NCBI GenBank assembly: GCA_963773585.1
Contig: CAVZBR010000001.1
Location: 248,001-312,000 of the forward strand
Direction: 5' to 3'
DNA: 64,000 bases
Origin: CAVXJN01 sp963773585
GTDB taxonomy: Bacteria; Pseudomonadota; Gammaproteobacteria; JASBUN01
Of this stretch, positions 54,087 through 63,049 are shown piece by piece. The notes beneath the pieces are model-generated. The model did not search any database and was not told the DNA's origin. It saw only the letters and a program-made list of their open reading frames with translations. The translations under genes and the position numbers were made by a program. Within the stretch, counting starts at the first letter, position 1. Every line of letters starts with the position of its first letter.

Positions 54087-54740
54087 ATGGCAACTTTGAA
54101 AGAAGAATTGGAAAGCCGATCCAAAGCCTACGATCACTGGGCTACTCGGCGGCGTTACGGCGCCGATGGACCCAACAATCGGCGTCTCTGGGTGCTGGCA
54201 TGCATGGACGAACGCCTGCCGGTGGACGAGGCGTTGGGCATCCGCGTGGATTCGCCGGTCGGCGGCGGTGACGCGCACTGCTTTCGCAACGCCGGCGGCA
54301 TCGTCACCGACGATGCGGTGCGCTCGGCCATGCTGACCTGCAATTTCTTCGGCACCAAGGAAATCGTCATCGTCCAGCATACCCAGTGCGGCATGTTGTC
54401 GGCCAACGCCAACGACCTGGTGGAGGCCCTGCGCAAGAAAGGCATCGATCCCGACGAGGTGACGCTCGATCCGTCCCTGCCCGAACTCAAGCTCGACAAG
54501 GGTGCGTTCGCGAAATGGATCGGCATGATGGACGACGTTGATCAGGCGTGCATGAAAACCGTGGAAGCGTTCAAGAATCATCCCCTGATTCCCAAGGACG
54601 TAACCGTAAGCGGTTGGATTTGGGAAGTGGAGACCCGGCGGTTGCGGGCGCCGACACAAGAGGCCGAAAAGCGTGCCCGGACCGACGTGACCGCCAAGCA
54701 GTTCGGCGTCAAAGCGGGACAGCCGGCGCGTTGGGCTTGA
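54087..54740 (+). CDS. Beta-carbonic anhydrase-like protein (COS/CS2 hydrolase-like type)
   Basis: The 217-residue protein has C39-M-D-E-R (zinc ligand and catalytic D41-R43 pair), then H98-T-Q-C101 as the other zinc ligands. These features match the small beta-CA class that includes CS2 and COS hydrolases, with sequence CMDERL and QHTQCGM. Whether it hydrates CO2 or hydrolyses a sulfur analogue is unknown; a sulfur role is only suggested by the ETHE1-like gene 368 bp away. The C-terminal half is longer than in CS2 hydrolase (VSGWIWEVETRRLRAP). Strong ribosome site GGAGGAGA. Confidence 0.75.
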   Translation: MATLKEELESRSKAYDHWATRRRYGADGPNNRRLWVLACMDERLPVDEALGIRVDSPVGGGDAHCFRNAGGIVTDDAVRSAMLTCNFFGTKEIVIVQHTQCGMLSANANDLVEALRKKGIDPDEVTLDPSLPELKLDKGAFAKWIGMMDDVDQACMKTVEAFKNHPLIPKDVTVSGWIWEVETRRLRAPTQEAEKRARTDVTAKQFGVKAGQPARWA

Positions 54741-54758
54741 TCGGCCTGGGAGTCTGCC

Positions 54759-54986
54759 ATGCCCTCGTATGATTATCGTTGTGCCCGTTGTGATACTCGC
54801 TTCGAGGCCCGTCACGGCATGAGCGAAGTTGCGCCGCCGTGCCCGCGATGCGGTGCCGAGGCGAGACGTATCTTCGTCGTGGCGCCGGCAGTGCACGGCT
54901 ACATGGCCCGAGGGCGGGAAATGGCCGCGCAAAGCCTGGAACCGCAACCCGCGCGCCACGGCCGGGACTGCCCTTGCTGTCATTGA
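54759..54986 (+). CDS. FmdB-type zinc-ribbon protein
   Basis: The 75-residue protein opens MPSYDYRCARCDTRFE and has two CxxC pairs (C8/C11 and C28/C31: PPCPRCGAEARRIF), the FmdB putative regulatory zinc ribbon. The tail ends CPCCH. It starts 18 bases after the carbonic-anhydrase-like stop and probably shares its transcript. FmdB-like proteins often accompany amidase, formamidase or sulfur genes; function is unknown. Confidence 0.78.
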   Translation: MPSYDYRCARCDTRFEARHGMSEVAPPCPRCGAEARRIFVVAPAVHGYMARGREMAAQSLEPQPARHGRDCPCCH

Positions 54987-55111
54987 AGCGCTGGTGACCA
55001 GCACCCTCGCCGATCGTGTCGCCGACGGTGCGCCCCGTTTGCCGTGCCCCGCGCCGGCCGTCGATGGGCTATATTGATAAAGTCGTGCTGAACCCAAAAG
55101 GGGGTGCGCAG

Positions 55112-56716
55112 ATGTCGAGCGGTTCCCGCAAGCCCCTCGATCCGGTGACTTTTCTGCAAGCGTTCATCGCCGAGAGCGTGCGTGTAACTACTGCGGCGGG
55201 GGGCGGCAGCGGTACCCAGGAATACGTCGAACGGGTCGGCTTGGCGGCCAGCCAGTGCCTGGAGGAAGGCGCCCGATCGTGCTTAGGGTATCCAGGCAGC
55301 GGGCCCCTGACGCCCGATCAGTATGCCAGTTTGATCGTCACCTTGAAGAACCAGATCGGCGGGAACTTCGCCCGCACCTCGTCTGAACGGGGCGTCATCC
55401 GGGTGCGCAACAGTTGCTGCCCGTTCGGCGACAACGTGCGCTCGGCGCCGGAACTGTGCCGCATGACGGCAAGCGTATTCGGCGGCATCGCGGCGCGCAA
55501 TTTCGGCTACGGCAAGGTCGAGCTGCGCAAGCGCATCGCAACCCATGACGATTGCTGTGAAGTCGATATATACATCGACCCGGCCACGGCGCAGAACAAG
55601 CCCGGCGACGAGTATCACTGTGACGGCGATAAGATCGTATCCCGTTCGGCGTCGGCGACCGTGCGTGCGCGAGTGGAAGCGAAACTGCGCGAGGTGTGGT
55701 GCCCGGCGATTCCCGGCGGGGCACGTCCGGCCCATCCGGCGCCGGTGGTGATCGCAGAATCCGAGGCCATGCGGGACGTTCTGGAAGCGGTCGAGGTGGT
55801 GGCGCCGACCCGGGCTACGGTACTGATCAGCGGCGAGACCGGAGTCGGCAAAGAAGTGATCGCCCGGGCCATTCATGCCATGAGTGACCGCACAGGCCGG
55901 GAGTTGTTGGCGGTGAATTGCGGTGCGATTCCCGAAAGTCTGATCGAAAGCACGTTGTTCGGACACGAGAAAGGCGCGTTCACGGATGCCTACGACGTCC
56001 ATCACGGTTATTTCGAACGGACCAACGGCGGCACGCTGTTTCTTGATGAAATCGACTGTCTGCCTGTGTCGGCGCAAGCGCGGCTGCTACGCGTATTGCA
56101 GGAGGGTCAGTTCGAACGGGTCGGCGGCCGGCAGACCTTGGCCACTGACGTGCGCATCGTCGCCGCGTCCAATCAGGATCTGGAGCGCGCCGTGGCCGAG
56201 GGCCGTTTTCGGCGCGATCTCTTCTATCGCCTCAACGTCGTGCCGATTCAGATACCGCCGCTGCGCGAGCGTCCGGATGATTTGTCGCCCCTGGTTCACC
56301 ATTTCCTGGGTCGCCTGGCGGAGCAATACGCCACTGCCCCAAAAACATTGAACAATCGAGCCTGGTCGAAGGTGTTGCGGTACGACTGGCCCGGTAACTT
56401 GCGGGAATTGGAAAACGTGTTGGAGCGCGCGTTCTTGTTCGCCCGCGGCGTTGTGATCGATGATTTGAAGATCGCCTCGCCGACAGCTTACGCGCAGGCG
56501 CCGGCGACCCTGCGCGACGCCCGGCGTCAAGCGCTGCGTGAGACCGAGGCGAACCTGATTGTCGCGGCTCTCCGCAAGTTCAACGGCAACGTCACTGCCG
56601 TCGCCCGCGAGATGTCGGTGACACCGCGCGCCGTGCACATGAAGCTCAAGTCCCTCGGTATCAACGCGGCGGCATTTCGTCCGCCGCACGCCAACAGTGC
56701 GGCTCGTACTACTTGA
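55112..56716 (+). CDS. Sigma-54-dependent activator with Cys-rich N-terminal sensor
   Basis: The 534-residue protein has a sensor (about 1-205) resembling methanogen output domain 1, with VRNSCCPFGDNVRSAPELC and ATHDDCCEVDIYI, several conserved Cys. The AAA domain follows: Walker A GETGVGKE (241-248), GAFTDA (GAFTGA with D292 for G), GGTLFLDEID, and the arginine-finger region RRDLFYRLNVVPIQIPPL. A Fis-type helix-turn-helix ends it (NGNVTAVAREMSVTPRAVHM). It would activate sigma-54 promoters in reply to a ligand or redox signal. ATG 55112 is preferred over upstream starts, as it follows GGGGGTG. The regulon is unknown, though the neighbours are sulfur-like. Confidence 0.83.
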   Translation: MSSGSRKPLDPVTFLQAFIAESVRVTTAAGGGSGTQEYVERVGLAASQCLEEGARSCLGYPGSGPLTPDQYASLIVTLKNQIGGNFARTSSERGVIRVRNSCCPFGDNVRSAPELCRMTASVFGGIAARNFGYGKVELRKRIATHDDCCEVDIYIDPATAQNKPGDEYHCDGDKIVSRSASATVRARVEAKLREVWCPAIPGGARPAHPAPVVIAESEAMRDVLEAVEVVAPTRATVLISGETGVGKEVIARAIHAMSDRTGRELLAVNCGAIPESLIESTLFGHEKGAFTDAYDVHHGYFERTNGGTLFLDEIDCLPVSAQARLLRVLQEGQFERVGGRQTLATDVRIVAASNQDLERAVAEGRFRRDLFYRLNVVPIQIPPLRERPDDLSPLVHHFLGRLAEQYATAPKTLNNRAWSKVLRYDWPGNLRELENVLERAFLFARGVVIDDLKIASPTAYAQAPATLRDARRQALRETEANLIVAALRKFNGNVTAVAREMSVTPRAVHMKLKSLGINAAAFRPPHANSAARTT

Positions 56717-57011
56717 GCGCAAGGCGCGACTTGCACCAAAGGCAATCAGCGCGATGTGGCAAGCAGATGCTTGGTACACCGCCGACACGGCGATCCGACA
56801 GGCGCCCGCTGGGACACGCGAACGCGTCGACTTGGATGGAAAAAACCGGCGACTGCATCCGCACCATACTCACCGAGTGGAGTAGCGATGGGAATGTGGC
56901 GCCTGGCTACGCGCTTTCCAATGCCGCCGCGCCCGTTGCGGTAGACTCGCTCGAGGCGAGTACCGCCCGGGGATTGGTCGCGCTACGCCGGCGCAACGAC
57001 AAGAGTCCGAC
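56717..57011. other. Intergenic gap, nothing recognisable
   Basis: No gene or structure seen apart from a small hairpin-like CTCGCTCGAGGCGAG (near 56947-56961). The next gene begins at ATG 57012. Confidence 0.4.
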
Positions 57012-57353
57012 ATGCCCCATTTGATCATCGAATACGCCCAGGAGCTGGCCACCGCCGGCCAGGTTGCGAAAATGCTGGACGCGGTGCACGACGCCGCCTA
57101 TGCAACCGGTCTTTTCGAACAAAGCCATATCCGCACGCGCGCCATACCGGTGGAGTTCTATCGTACCGGGATGAGTCGTGCGCCGTTCGTGCATGCGCAG
57201 TTGCGTATCCACGGCGGTCGAGATACGACCCAGAAACGGATTCTCAGTGACGCGGTGCTGAACGCATTGCGCGGCCAGGGCTGGGAGGCGGAATCGATCA
57301 CGGTGGAAGTTGTGGATATGGATAAGCAGACTTATGCTCGGCACACGCGCTGA
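57012..57353 (+). CDS. 5-carboxymethyl-2-hydroxymuconate isomerase family protein
   Basis: A 113-residue tautomerase-fold protein with PHLIIEYAQELA (catalytic N-terminal Pro after Met), LFEQSHIRTRAIPVE and AQLRIHGGRDTTQKRILSD. CHMI enzymes act in homoprotocatechuate breakdown; isolated members like this have unknown substrates. No other gene of that pathway is in view. Ribosome site is weak. Confidence 0.8.
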   Translation: MPHLIIEYAQELATAGQVAKMLDAVHDAAYATGLFEQSHIRTRAIPVEFYRTGMSRAPFVHAQLRIHGGRDTTQKRILSDAVLNALRGQGWEAESITVEVVDMDKQTYARHTR

Positions 57354-57486
57354 GCGGACACCTGGGCCGCCACATCCTGGCGTGCGCATCGGGCCATCCC
57401 AGTGGCGGATTTGCGCTGCTAGACTGTAGCGGTAGCGAGCCGCATCGGCGAGGCTCGATGAACTGTAGTTTACAGAGGAATGCAAT

Positions 57487-57711
57487 ATGAAATGCAATGT
57501 GGGCGGCATGGACCGCACTGCGCGCATCGTTCTCGGTGTCGTGTTGCTGTTGGTTGGATTTTTCGCACCGCTGAATGCGGCTTGGCAAATTGTCGTGTTC
57601 GTGATCGCCGCGATTGCGCTGCTGACCGCAATTGTCGGATATTGTCCCGCGAACTCGATCATTGGCATCAATACCTGCAAGCGGTCCGGGGCTGAAAGTC
57701 CGCGCAGCTGA
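57487..57711 (+). CDS. DUF2892 small membrane protein
   Basis: The 74-residue protein begins MKCNVGGMDRTARIVLG, typical of DUF2892 (the YgaP tail type), followed by two membrane helices and CPANSIIGINTC with two Cys. In some proteins the domain is fused to rhodanese; here a rhodanese gene lies 460 bp downstream. The exact job is unknown. A ribosome-like AGAGGAA precedes it. Confidence 0.82.
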   Translation: MKCNVGGMDRTARIVLGVVLLLVGFFAPLNAAWQIVVFVIAAIALLTAIVGYCPANSIIGINTCKRSGAESPRS

Positions 57712-58173
57712 GTGCGCGAAGCGCCGCGGCGTCAATTTAGGCGACCTCGGCGAACCTCGATCTGTCATTGAGTCCCTTCGTCGCTCCGCAGAGCGACGAC
57801 ACTCCCACGGCGCAACGCGCGGTGCGGCGCCAGTATCCAATGCGCCATGGCACACGCGCGTCTTCGCGCGAATACCTGACCTGAATACTCAAGAGTAAAT
57901 TTCCTCGCTCACCGTTCGCGTGAGCGTTTGCACCATGCGAGATATTTTCCGGTTTCGCGCCGTAGCAGCGGCACGGCACGACCGACTACCGCGGAATATT
58001 TCTCCGAATCTACAGCGCGATGCGACATCGGACGGGTACTCACCGCGCCCTTTTTCGCAGCAGAGGCTGTGCATATTCCCGTTGCATTGTAGTGAAACGG
58101 CCTCTAGTTTTAATGTGGGATCCGCGAGGATCACTTCACACAAAAATAGAACTGTCCCTGAAGGAGTCGATCT
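57712..58173. other. Intergenic gap
   Basis: 462 bases with no intact gene. A hairpin CGCTCACCGTTCGCGTGAGCG lies near 57905-57925 with no U-run after it. Two other inverted pairs are weak. The rhodanese promoter presumably lies here. Confidence 0.4.
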
Positions 58174-58896
58174 GTGAAAAAACAAAACCTTGCTATAGGC
58201 GTTACCATCGTGGGCGCATTATTGGCGGTAGCGGCAACTCCGGCGTTGGCCGACGAGTGTGCCGAGCCCACCAACCGCTACTGCTTGCCTCACAATTATC
58301 ATTCCGAAATCAGTGCCGCGGAAGCGTATCTGAAAGCGGTTGAAGATGACGACGCGGAGCGGCACCACGAGCGTCGAGAGGGGCGTCGGCACCACCACCA
58401 TCATGGCCAGCCAGACCCGGTGATCGTCGACGTACGCAGCATTCCTGAGTATGTGGCCGGGCATCCGGAGGGCGCGACCAATATCCCGTATCCCTTCATT
58501 TACCAGCCGTGTTCGGAACGTTCTCCGGACGGCGCGTGTATCGGCGGAGGTGAAAAAATACCGCAACCGGATGACGACTTCGTCGCCGCGGTCGAGCGAG
58601 CGTTCCCGAACAAGCACACACCGATCTATACCCTTTGCAGAACCGGACACCGCAGCGTCCTGGCGGCCAATCTGCTGACGGCGCATGGCTATACCCATGT
58701 ACGCAACATCTGGCAGGGATTCGTCGGCCAGACCAAAGTCGACTTCAATCTCGATGGGCCGCTGGACTTGAATCACGACGGGCAGATCACGGACGAGGAC
58801 AAGGACGGTTGGCGTTACTATCAGGCTTTGCCCTATTCGACCAAGCTGCGGCCGCAGTTGATCTATCGGCCGTACGCCTATTACTACTACGAATGA
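58174..58896 (+). CDS. Secreted rhodanese-like protein with His tract and EF-hand-like loop
   Basis: The product from GTG 58174 (ribosome site AAGGAG) has a signal peptide cut at about residue 26 (TPALA-DE). A rhodanese domain has the loop C155-R-T-G-H-R-S, so it keeps the sulfur-carrying Cys. Just before it lies a His/Arg/Glu-rich tract with HHHHH (73-77). After it DLNHDGQITDED (198-209) looks like a calcium-binding EF-hand loop. The end is Tyr-rich (YAYYYY). A periplasmic thiosulfate/persulfide transfer or metal-linked role is inferred. Terminator follows. Confidence 0.78.
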   Translation: MKKQNLAIGVTIVGALLAVAATPALADECAEPTNRYCLPHNYHSEISAAEAYLKAVEDDDAERHHERREGRRHHHHHGQPDPVIVDVRSIPEYVAGHPEGATNIPYPFIYQPCSERSPDGACIGGGEKIPQPDDDFVAAVERAFPNKHTPIYTLCRTGHRSVLAANLLTAHGYTHVRNIWQGFVGQTKVDFNLDGPLDLNHDGQITDEDKDGWRYYQALPYSTKLRPQLIYRPYAYYYYE

Positions 58897-58918
58897 TCGA
58901 GCAATAAGCGCAAACCAT

Positions 58919-58950
58919 ACGGGGCGGTTCTGACCGCCCCGTTTTGTTTG
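58919..58950 (+). terminator. Rho-independent terminator after the rhodanese gene
   Basis: Perfect stem ACGGGGCGGT/ACCGCCCCGT around TCTG, followed by TTTGTTTG. It begins 23 bases after the stop codon. Confidence 0.85.
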
Positions 58951-59062
58951 TGGCGTGCGAGGACAGCCATTACCGCCGAGCCGGTGCAGAACGCGCGCCG
59001 CGGTGTTCGCGCCGAAGTCTCAATCGTTCCGCTCGGCGGGAAATCGGTGCGCGGGTGCAGCG

Positions 59063-60229
59063 TCAGGGGCGATGGACTGGCGGCGCTAACGTGAGGAATC
59101 CCGCCGGCATCAGGCAGGTCGCCAGCATGACGTCGTTGATGTCCTGGTGTTCGAGCCAGGATTGCACACGCCGATGGTCGGGGTCGCGCCAGAATGACTC
59201 GATTTCTGCACCCAGGGGCACGAACTGCTGCAAGGTGTGCAGGGGACCGTCGTCGTCGCCTCGGGGGCGCGACTGCACCATCGCTTGCAGCGCCTGCAAC
59301 CCGATCGCCAGTCCCAACTCGCGGAATCCGAGCCGGTGTTGCGCTCCCTGCTGCCGTTCGTGGCTGCGGGCGAAATGCTCCAGACCCGGTATGGCCGCGG
59401 CCAGCAGTTGTCCGCGCAGGGCGTCGTCTGTGTCCGTCTTTCGGGTTGCGAGCTGATCCAGGCGATAAGCGTCCACCAACAGACCGCCAAGTCCGAGCGT
59501 GTCGGCGGTTGGCCATTGTTCCGGCGTCAGCATCGCCATCCAGACGGATAGCTGATCGCCCAGGTCGGGCGCGCTTTCATGCCAGGGCAGTATGCGCGCG
59601 GTGGTCTGCAGCTCCCTACAGGTGATGTAACCGTCGATTGGGTCGTGCTGTCCCATGGACGGCACCAGCGGTCGGCGTAGATCGACACTCATCTTCCAAT
59701 ACATCCGCGGCGCCGCTGCGGCGGTGGGCGAATATACGAATGCGTTGAATGCGGTGTCGGCCAGTTCCCGCGCCCAGAAGTTGAAGCGTGCGTGCCCGGT
59801 CATACGCGCCGCCTGGTCGAGGGCGTGCATCCATTTGCTCAGATAATGGAAGTACTGACCGTCGCGATCCCATTCCGAACGATCGTCCAAAGGTTCGTCC
59901 GGCTGGCGTTCCGGCAGGGACTTGCCGATGCGCAGGCCGCCGCGAGTGGGATGCGTTTCGCCTTCGCTGTCGCCAAGTCCACTGAGCCAACCATGGCGTC
60001 GATCGTCGGTGCCGTGACGACCCAGTGTTTGATGGACCTGCTGAATCAGTTCCAATGCCAGGTCCCCGTAAATCGGTTCATGGGTGGCCTCGGCCAGACC
60101 GAGAAAGTTGCACACGGCGAAGGCATCGGTCCAGAGATAGCGCCGCATGGGGCCGCCACCGCGCACCCCGGTGCGTTCTGCGAACGCCATCATCAGTTCG
60201 GCGGCGAATGGATTGCGTTGCTGGGTCAT
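59063..60229 (-). CDS. Unknown protein, possibly an alpha/alpha-barrel enzyme
   Basis: A 388-residue soluble protein (MRRYLWTDAFAVCNFLGLAE, YFHYLSKWMHALDQAARMTG, LGFRELGLAIGLQALQAMV) with regularly spaced helices, like a six-hairpin toroid fold. The string of Trp, His and Asp near HPTRGG and DGQYFHYLSKWM could line an active site. I do not recognise the family. No signal peptide is visible. It is on the same strand as the MOSC and nitroreductase genes, 133 bases from the first, so may belong with them. Confidence 0.55.
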   Translation of the reverse strand: MTQQRNPFAAELMMAFAERTGVRGGGPMRRYLWTDAFAVCNFLGLAEATHEPIYGDLALELIQQVHQTLGRHGTDDRRHGWLSGLGDSEGETHPTRGGLRIGKSLPERQPDEPLDDRSEWDRDGQYFHYLSKWMHALDQAARMTGHARFNFWARELADTAFNAFVYSPTAAAAPRMYWKMSVDLRRPLVPSMGQHDPIDGYITCRELQTTARILPWHESAPDLGDQLSVWMAMLTPEQWPTADTLGLGGLLVDAYRLDQLATRKTDTDDALRGQLLAAAIPGLEHFARSHERQQGAQHRLGFRELGLAIGLQALQAMVQSRPRGDDDGPLHTLQQFVPLGAEIESFWRDPDHRRVQSWLEHQDINDVMLATCLMPAGFLTLAPPVHRP

Positions 60230-60362
60230 TACCTGCCTGTCGCGGCTCGCGGTGCTTCACCTTACAACTGTAGCGGGATTTGGGCGGCGCGCGATCGGTC
60301 ATGAGCCGGCCAGGTCAGCGCACGGTAAAATTCATGGGCGCAGCGGTGCTCGCCGAGTGTGA

Positions 60363-60875
60363 CTAGTCCGACCCGTCGAGCAGCGTGATCGTGTCGCCGA
60401 CCGCGAAGCTGCCGCTGTCGATCACCCGCAGACAAACGCCGCTGTTGCGGCCCAAGGCCTTGCACATGCCGGCGCCTTCGATCTGATCCAGATAGCCGCA
60501 GGGCGGTCGCGGCTTGACGCACTGGAATATCGCCGTGCCGATTCTGAAGCGGCGCCCTTGGAGTTGTTTGATGTTCAGGCCGTGAATGACGAGATTGCGG
60601 CGGTGATGGCCGGTTGCCAACCGGGCTTTGATGTCCGGGTCGCGGGTACGCGTCTGGTCGAGTTCCTGTTCGGTGATCAAGGTGACCTGGCAGGCATCGG
60701 TGGCTTTCCAGAAGCCCGCGTTTTCGCCGTAACGATCACCGGCGAGTCCGGCCCCCGCGACGGCTTGTGCACGGGGCACCGAGGTCATCGGCCGTCCGGC
60801 GGCGGTCGCGATGAAAATGCCTACCAGGGTCGCCGTTGCCGGGCGGGTAGGTGATTTGAACAACCGACGCATCAT
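60363..60875 (-). CDS. MOSC-domain protein
   Basis: MOSC domains bind sulfur or molybdenum cofactor sulfide. The 170-residue protein has VAGAGLAGDRYGENAGFW, HHRRNLVIHGLNIKQLQG, RRFRIGTAIFQCVKPRPPCG and GVCLRVIDSG, in the usual order. The conserved Cys that receives sulfur is probably the one in PRPPCG. Its partner is unknown. It is 111 bases from the nitroreductase gene on the same strand and also near the unknown 388-residue protein. Confidence 0.78.
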   Translation of the reverse strand: MMRRLFKSPTRPATATLVGIFIATAAGRPMTSVPRAQAVAGAGLAGDRYGENAGFWKATDACQVTLITEQELDQTRTRDPDIKARLATGHHRRNLVIHGLNIKQLQGRRFRIGTAIFQCVKPRPPCGYLDQIEGAGMCKALGRNSGVCLRVIDSGSFAVGDTITLLDGSD

Positions 60876-60986
60876 CGCCGCGGGGCCGTATGGCGAGCGA
60901 AGTTGTACGGCCGACCCTGGATTTCAAGGCGTTGTGCTGCGGTGCCGCAGGACCGATCGGTTTCGCCGCGTCGAGTACGCATACAG

Positions 60987-62612
60987 TCAGGGTCGATTCA
61001 AATGGGCGTAGGGCGGCAGTGTCTGTAACCGGGTATCGACCAGCGGGCCGCCGACGGTGAAGTGATACATGCTTTGCAACATTTGGTTTTCGAGTCCCAG
61101 GATCTCATGCACGCCGTCGTCGAAATAGCAGCCGATGCCGGTACTGCGGATGCCGGCCGCTTCGGCTTCCAGATACAAGACCTGGCCGATCACGCCCGCT
61201 TCCCAGAACAGTTGCCGGTAGACCCACGGTCCCAACGCCAGTGCGGCGTCGTATTCAGCCACCATGCCCAAGCTGAAAGCGCCATCGGCGGCAATTTCCT
61301 GCTGACAGGATAGGATCTGGGCCGCGTTGCGGGTATCGCCGGCAGCCAGCCGGTACAAATGGAAATGGCGGGGACAATCATCCACCGGCGTCCACTCGAA
61401 GTCGGCCGATAAATTCCCACGCAGCTGCTGCTCGTCCTGCGTGCCGCGCATGAACCAATATAGTCCCGGCGCCAGCCCGTCCACCCGATGCACGAACAGC
61501 AGCAGATGCAGCCGCGGTCGCCACGGAATGGCGTCGAAGGGCGCGCCATTGCGCGGCAGGGTCAGGTCCAGCAGGCGATAGAAGGTCGCGGCGGTGATGG
61601 GCGTGACGCCGTCCAACGCCTGGGCGCTGCGGCGTTGCTTGATGATGGCCGCGGCGCTTGCATCGCAATCGCTGCCGAGCGGCGCCGGCAGCGCTGCCGC
61701 TTGCCAGGCGCTTTCCTTGGTGCGCGGTTTGGTGCAGGCATCGGCGACCCGGTCGATGATCGGCCAATGGTGGGAATGACTGGGCGACAGCGCGTTGGCG
61801 GCTCCTTGCCAATCAGCGCTCTGGAGCGCCTGCAACAGGGCGTCGACGGCGACGCCCATTGTCGGGGCCGCGGGCTGGGTTTGCACCAGCAGCATGAGGT
61901 CGGGCTGTTCGCGCTCGGCAGTGCCGAAGTCGGCGTCGCGATCGGTGCCAAGGATGGCGCCGACATCGGCGTCGGCCCAATCCTGCAACAATTGCGCGCG
62001 CCAGCCGAGGACAGCGGCGGCACAACGCAGCGCCGCGATGGCGTGACCCACATCGTGCTGGCAATAGCGATAGGCCCGTTCGCCATATTTCCATGCCTCG
62101 CGCCAATGGATCGAGGACAGACCCACCAGAAAAGCACCAGCCGGCATTACCCCTGTGAGATCCTGATCCGCCGAAAACCGGCAGCGCTGTTCCAGTACAT
62201 GGTCCCGGCTGAGGTAGTGATAGGTGCCGGCATCGAATCCTTCTCCGTTCGGCAGTACCACGTACGCTTCAGTCGGATGCAGATTGCCGCTGGACGGGTT
62301 GCAGCGCAACGCCCAGCGGGATTCGCCGTATTGCTTCCAGGCGGAAATGCCGAACGCCAACTCCAGCAGGGCTGCCAAGCTGGACACGGTAAACGCCCGG
62401 GCGGCGATGGCGCCGGGTCGGTACAGATCGACATAGCGCGGTTCGGCTTGGGTGCCCAACAGCGGCAACTCGAATCGCGCGCTGCCGGCGAAGCTGCGGA
62501 ACGGGTCCGGTTGATTGCGCCAGTCCAGTCCGCCGGGTCCCGGCGCAAACCGTTGGAAATGGTGTTTGGTACGCTGATGATAAGCGCGGACGTTGTCGAT
62601 GGCGGTGGGCAT
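60987..62612 (-). CDS. SagB-type double nitroreductase-domain protein
   Basis: The protein (541 residues from ATG 62612) contains two nitroreductase-like domains. The first has ALRCNPSSGNLHPTEAYVVL and YRYCQHDVGHAIAALRCAAA; the second has KQRRSAQALDGVTPITAATF, LFVHRVDGLAPGLYWFMRG and GQVLYLEAEAAGIRSTGIGC. This layout matches SagB/ThcOx-like FMN oxidases with internal duplication. In RiPP clusters SagB oxidises azolines, but no precursor or cyclodehydratase gene lies near, so another substrate is likely. The 85 codons upstream of 62612 are open but have no family match. Confidence 0.75.
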   Translation of the reverse strand: MPTAIDNVRAYHQRTKHHFQRFAPGPGGLDWRNQPDPFRSFAGSARFELPLLGTQAEPRYVDLYRPGAIAARAFTVSSLAALLELAFGISAWKQYGESRWALRCNPSSGNLHPTEAYVVLPNGEGFDAGTYHYLSRDHVLEQRCRFSADQDLTGVMPAGAFLVGLSSIHWREAWKYGERAYRYCQHDVGHAIAALRCAAAVLGWRAQLLQDWADADVGAILGTDRDADFGTAEREQPDLMLLVQTQPAAPTMGVAVDALLQALQSADWQGAANALSPSHSHHWPIIDRVADACTKPRTKESAWQAAALPAPLGSDCDASAAAIIKQRRSAQALDGVTPITAATFYRLLDLTLPRNGAPFDAIPWRPRLHLLLFVHRVDGLAPGLYWFMRGTQDEQQLRGNLSADFEWTPVDDCPRHFHLYRLAAGDTRNAAQILSCQQEIAADGAFSLGMVAEYDAALALGPWVYRQLFWEAGVIGQVLYLEAEAAGIRSTGIGCYFDDGVHEILGLENQMLQSMYHFTVGGPLVDTRLQTLPPYAHLNRP

Positions 62613-63049
62613 GGTAATGGAGATCGGGCTGGTAGAATGAGCGGCGCCGCGCAGCGGCTCGGCGGGGTTTCCAGACAACCCACCATAACATTTGCGGGCA
62701 AGCGGCTTTGGAATTGCCGTCGAAGCGCGTAGTTTCACCGTTCGGGATTGATTTCCCTGTATATGTTGGTTCAGCACCGCGAGCCGTCCCGCGACGGGAG
62801 ACGTATGGCAACGGAATTGGCGTATGCTGTGCGTACAGCCGACGACGTGAATGGCATTGCGCCACATCGGTGCGCACCCGGGCGGCTTGCACCTATTTCA
62901 GCCGTTTCGCGTCGAGCAGTTTACGGCCGTGGCCGCCGCCGCGCTGATCTCCATGATTTCCGAGACTGTTTTGGTCCGCCGGCAGTGCCGAGCCGGGCAC
63001 CGTTCTTGCTCAGTAAAGAGCGCACCCCCATCAAGAGTATCCGTTCGCT
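62613..63049. other. Divergent intergenic region
   Basis: 437 bases between the nitroreductase and phosphorylase genes, transcribed away from each other. No palindrome or strong box was recognised. Forward and reverse frames across it are short and unlike any family. Confidence 0.4.

Noticed and set aside
60987..62612. RiPP (thiazole/oxazole peptide) cluster around the SagB-like protein
   Set aside because: No precursor peptide, cyclodehydratase or transporter of that kind is visible within the window.
61488..62732. 414-codon forward frame opposite the nitroreductase gene
   Set aside because: The reverse strand has clear nitroreductase motifs; the forward frame has none.
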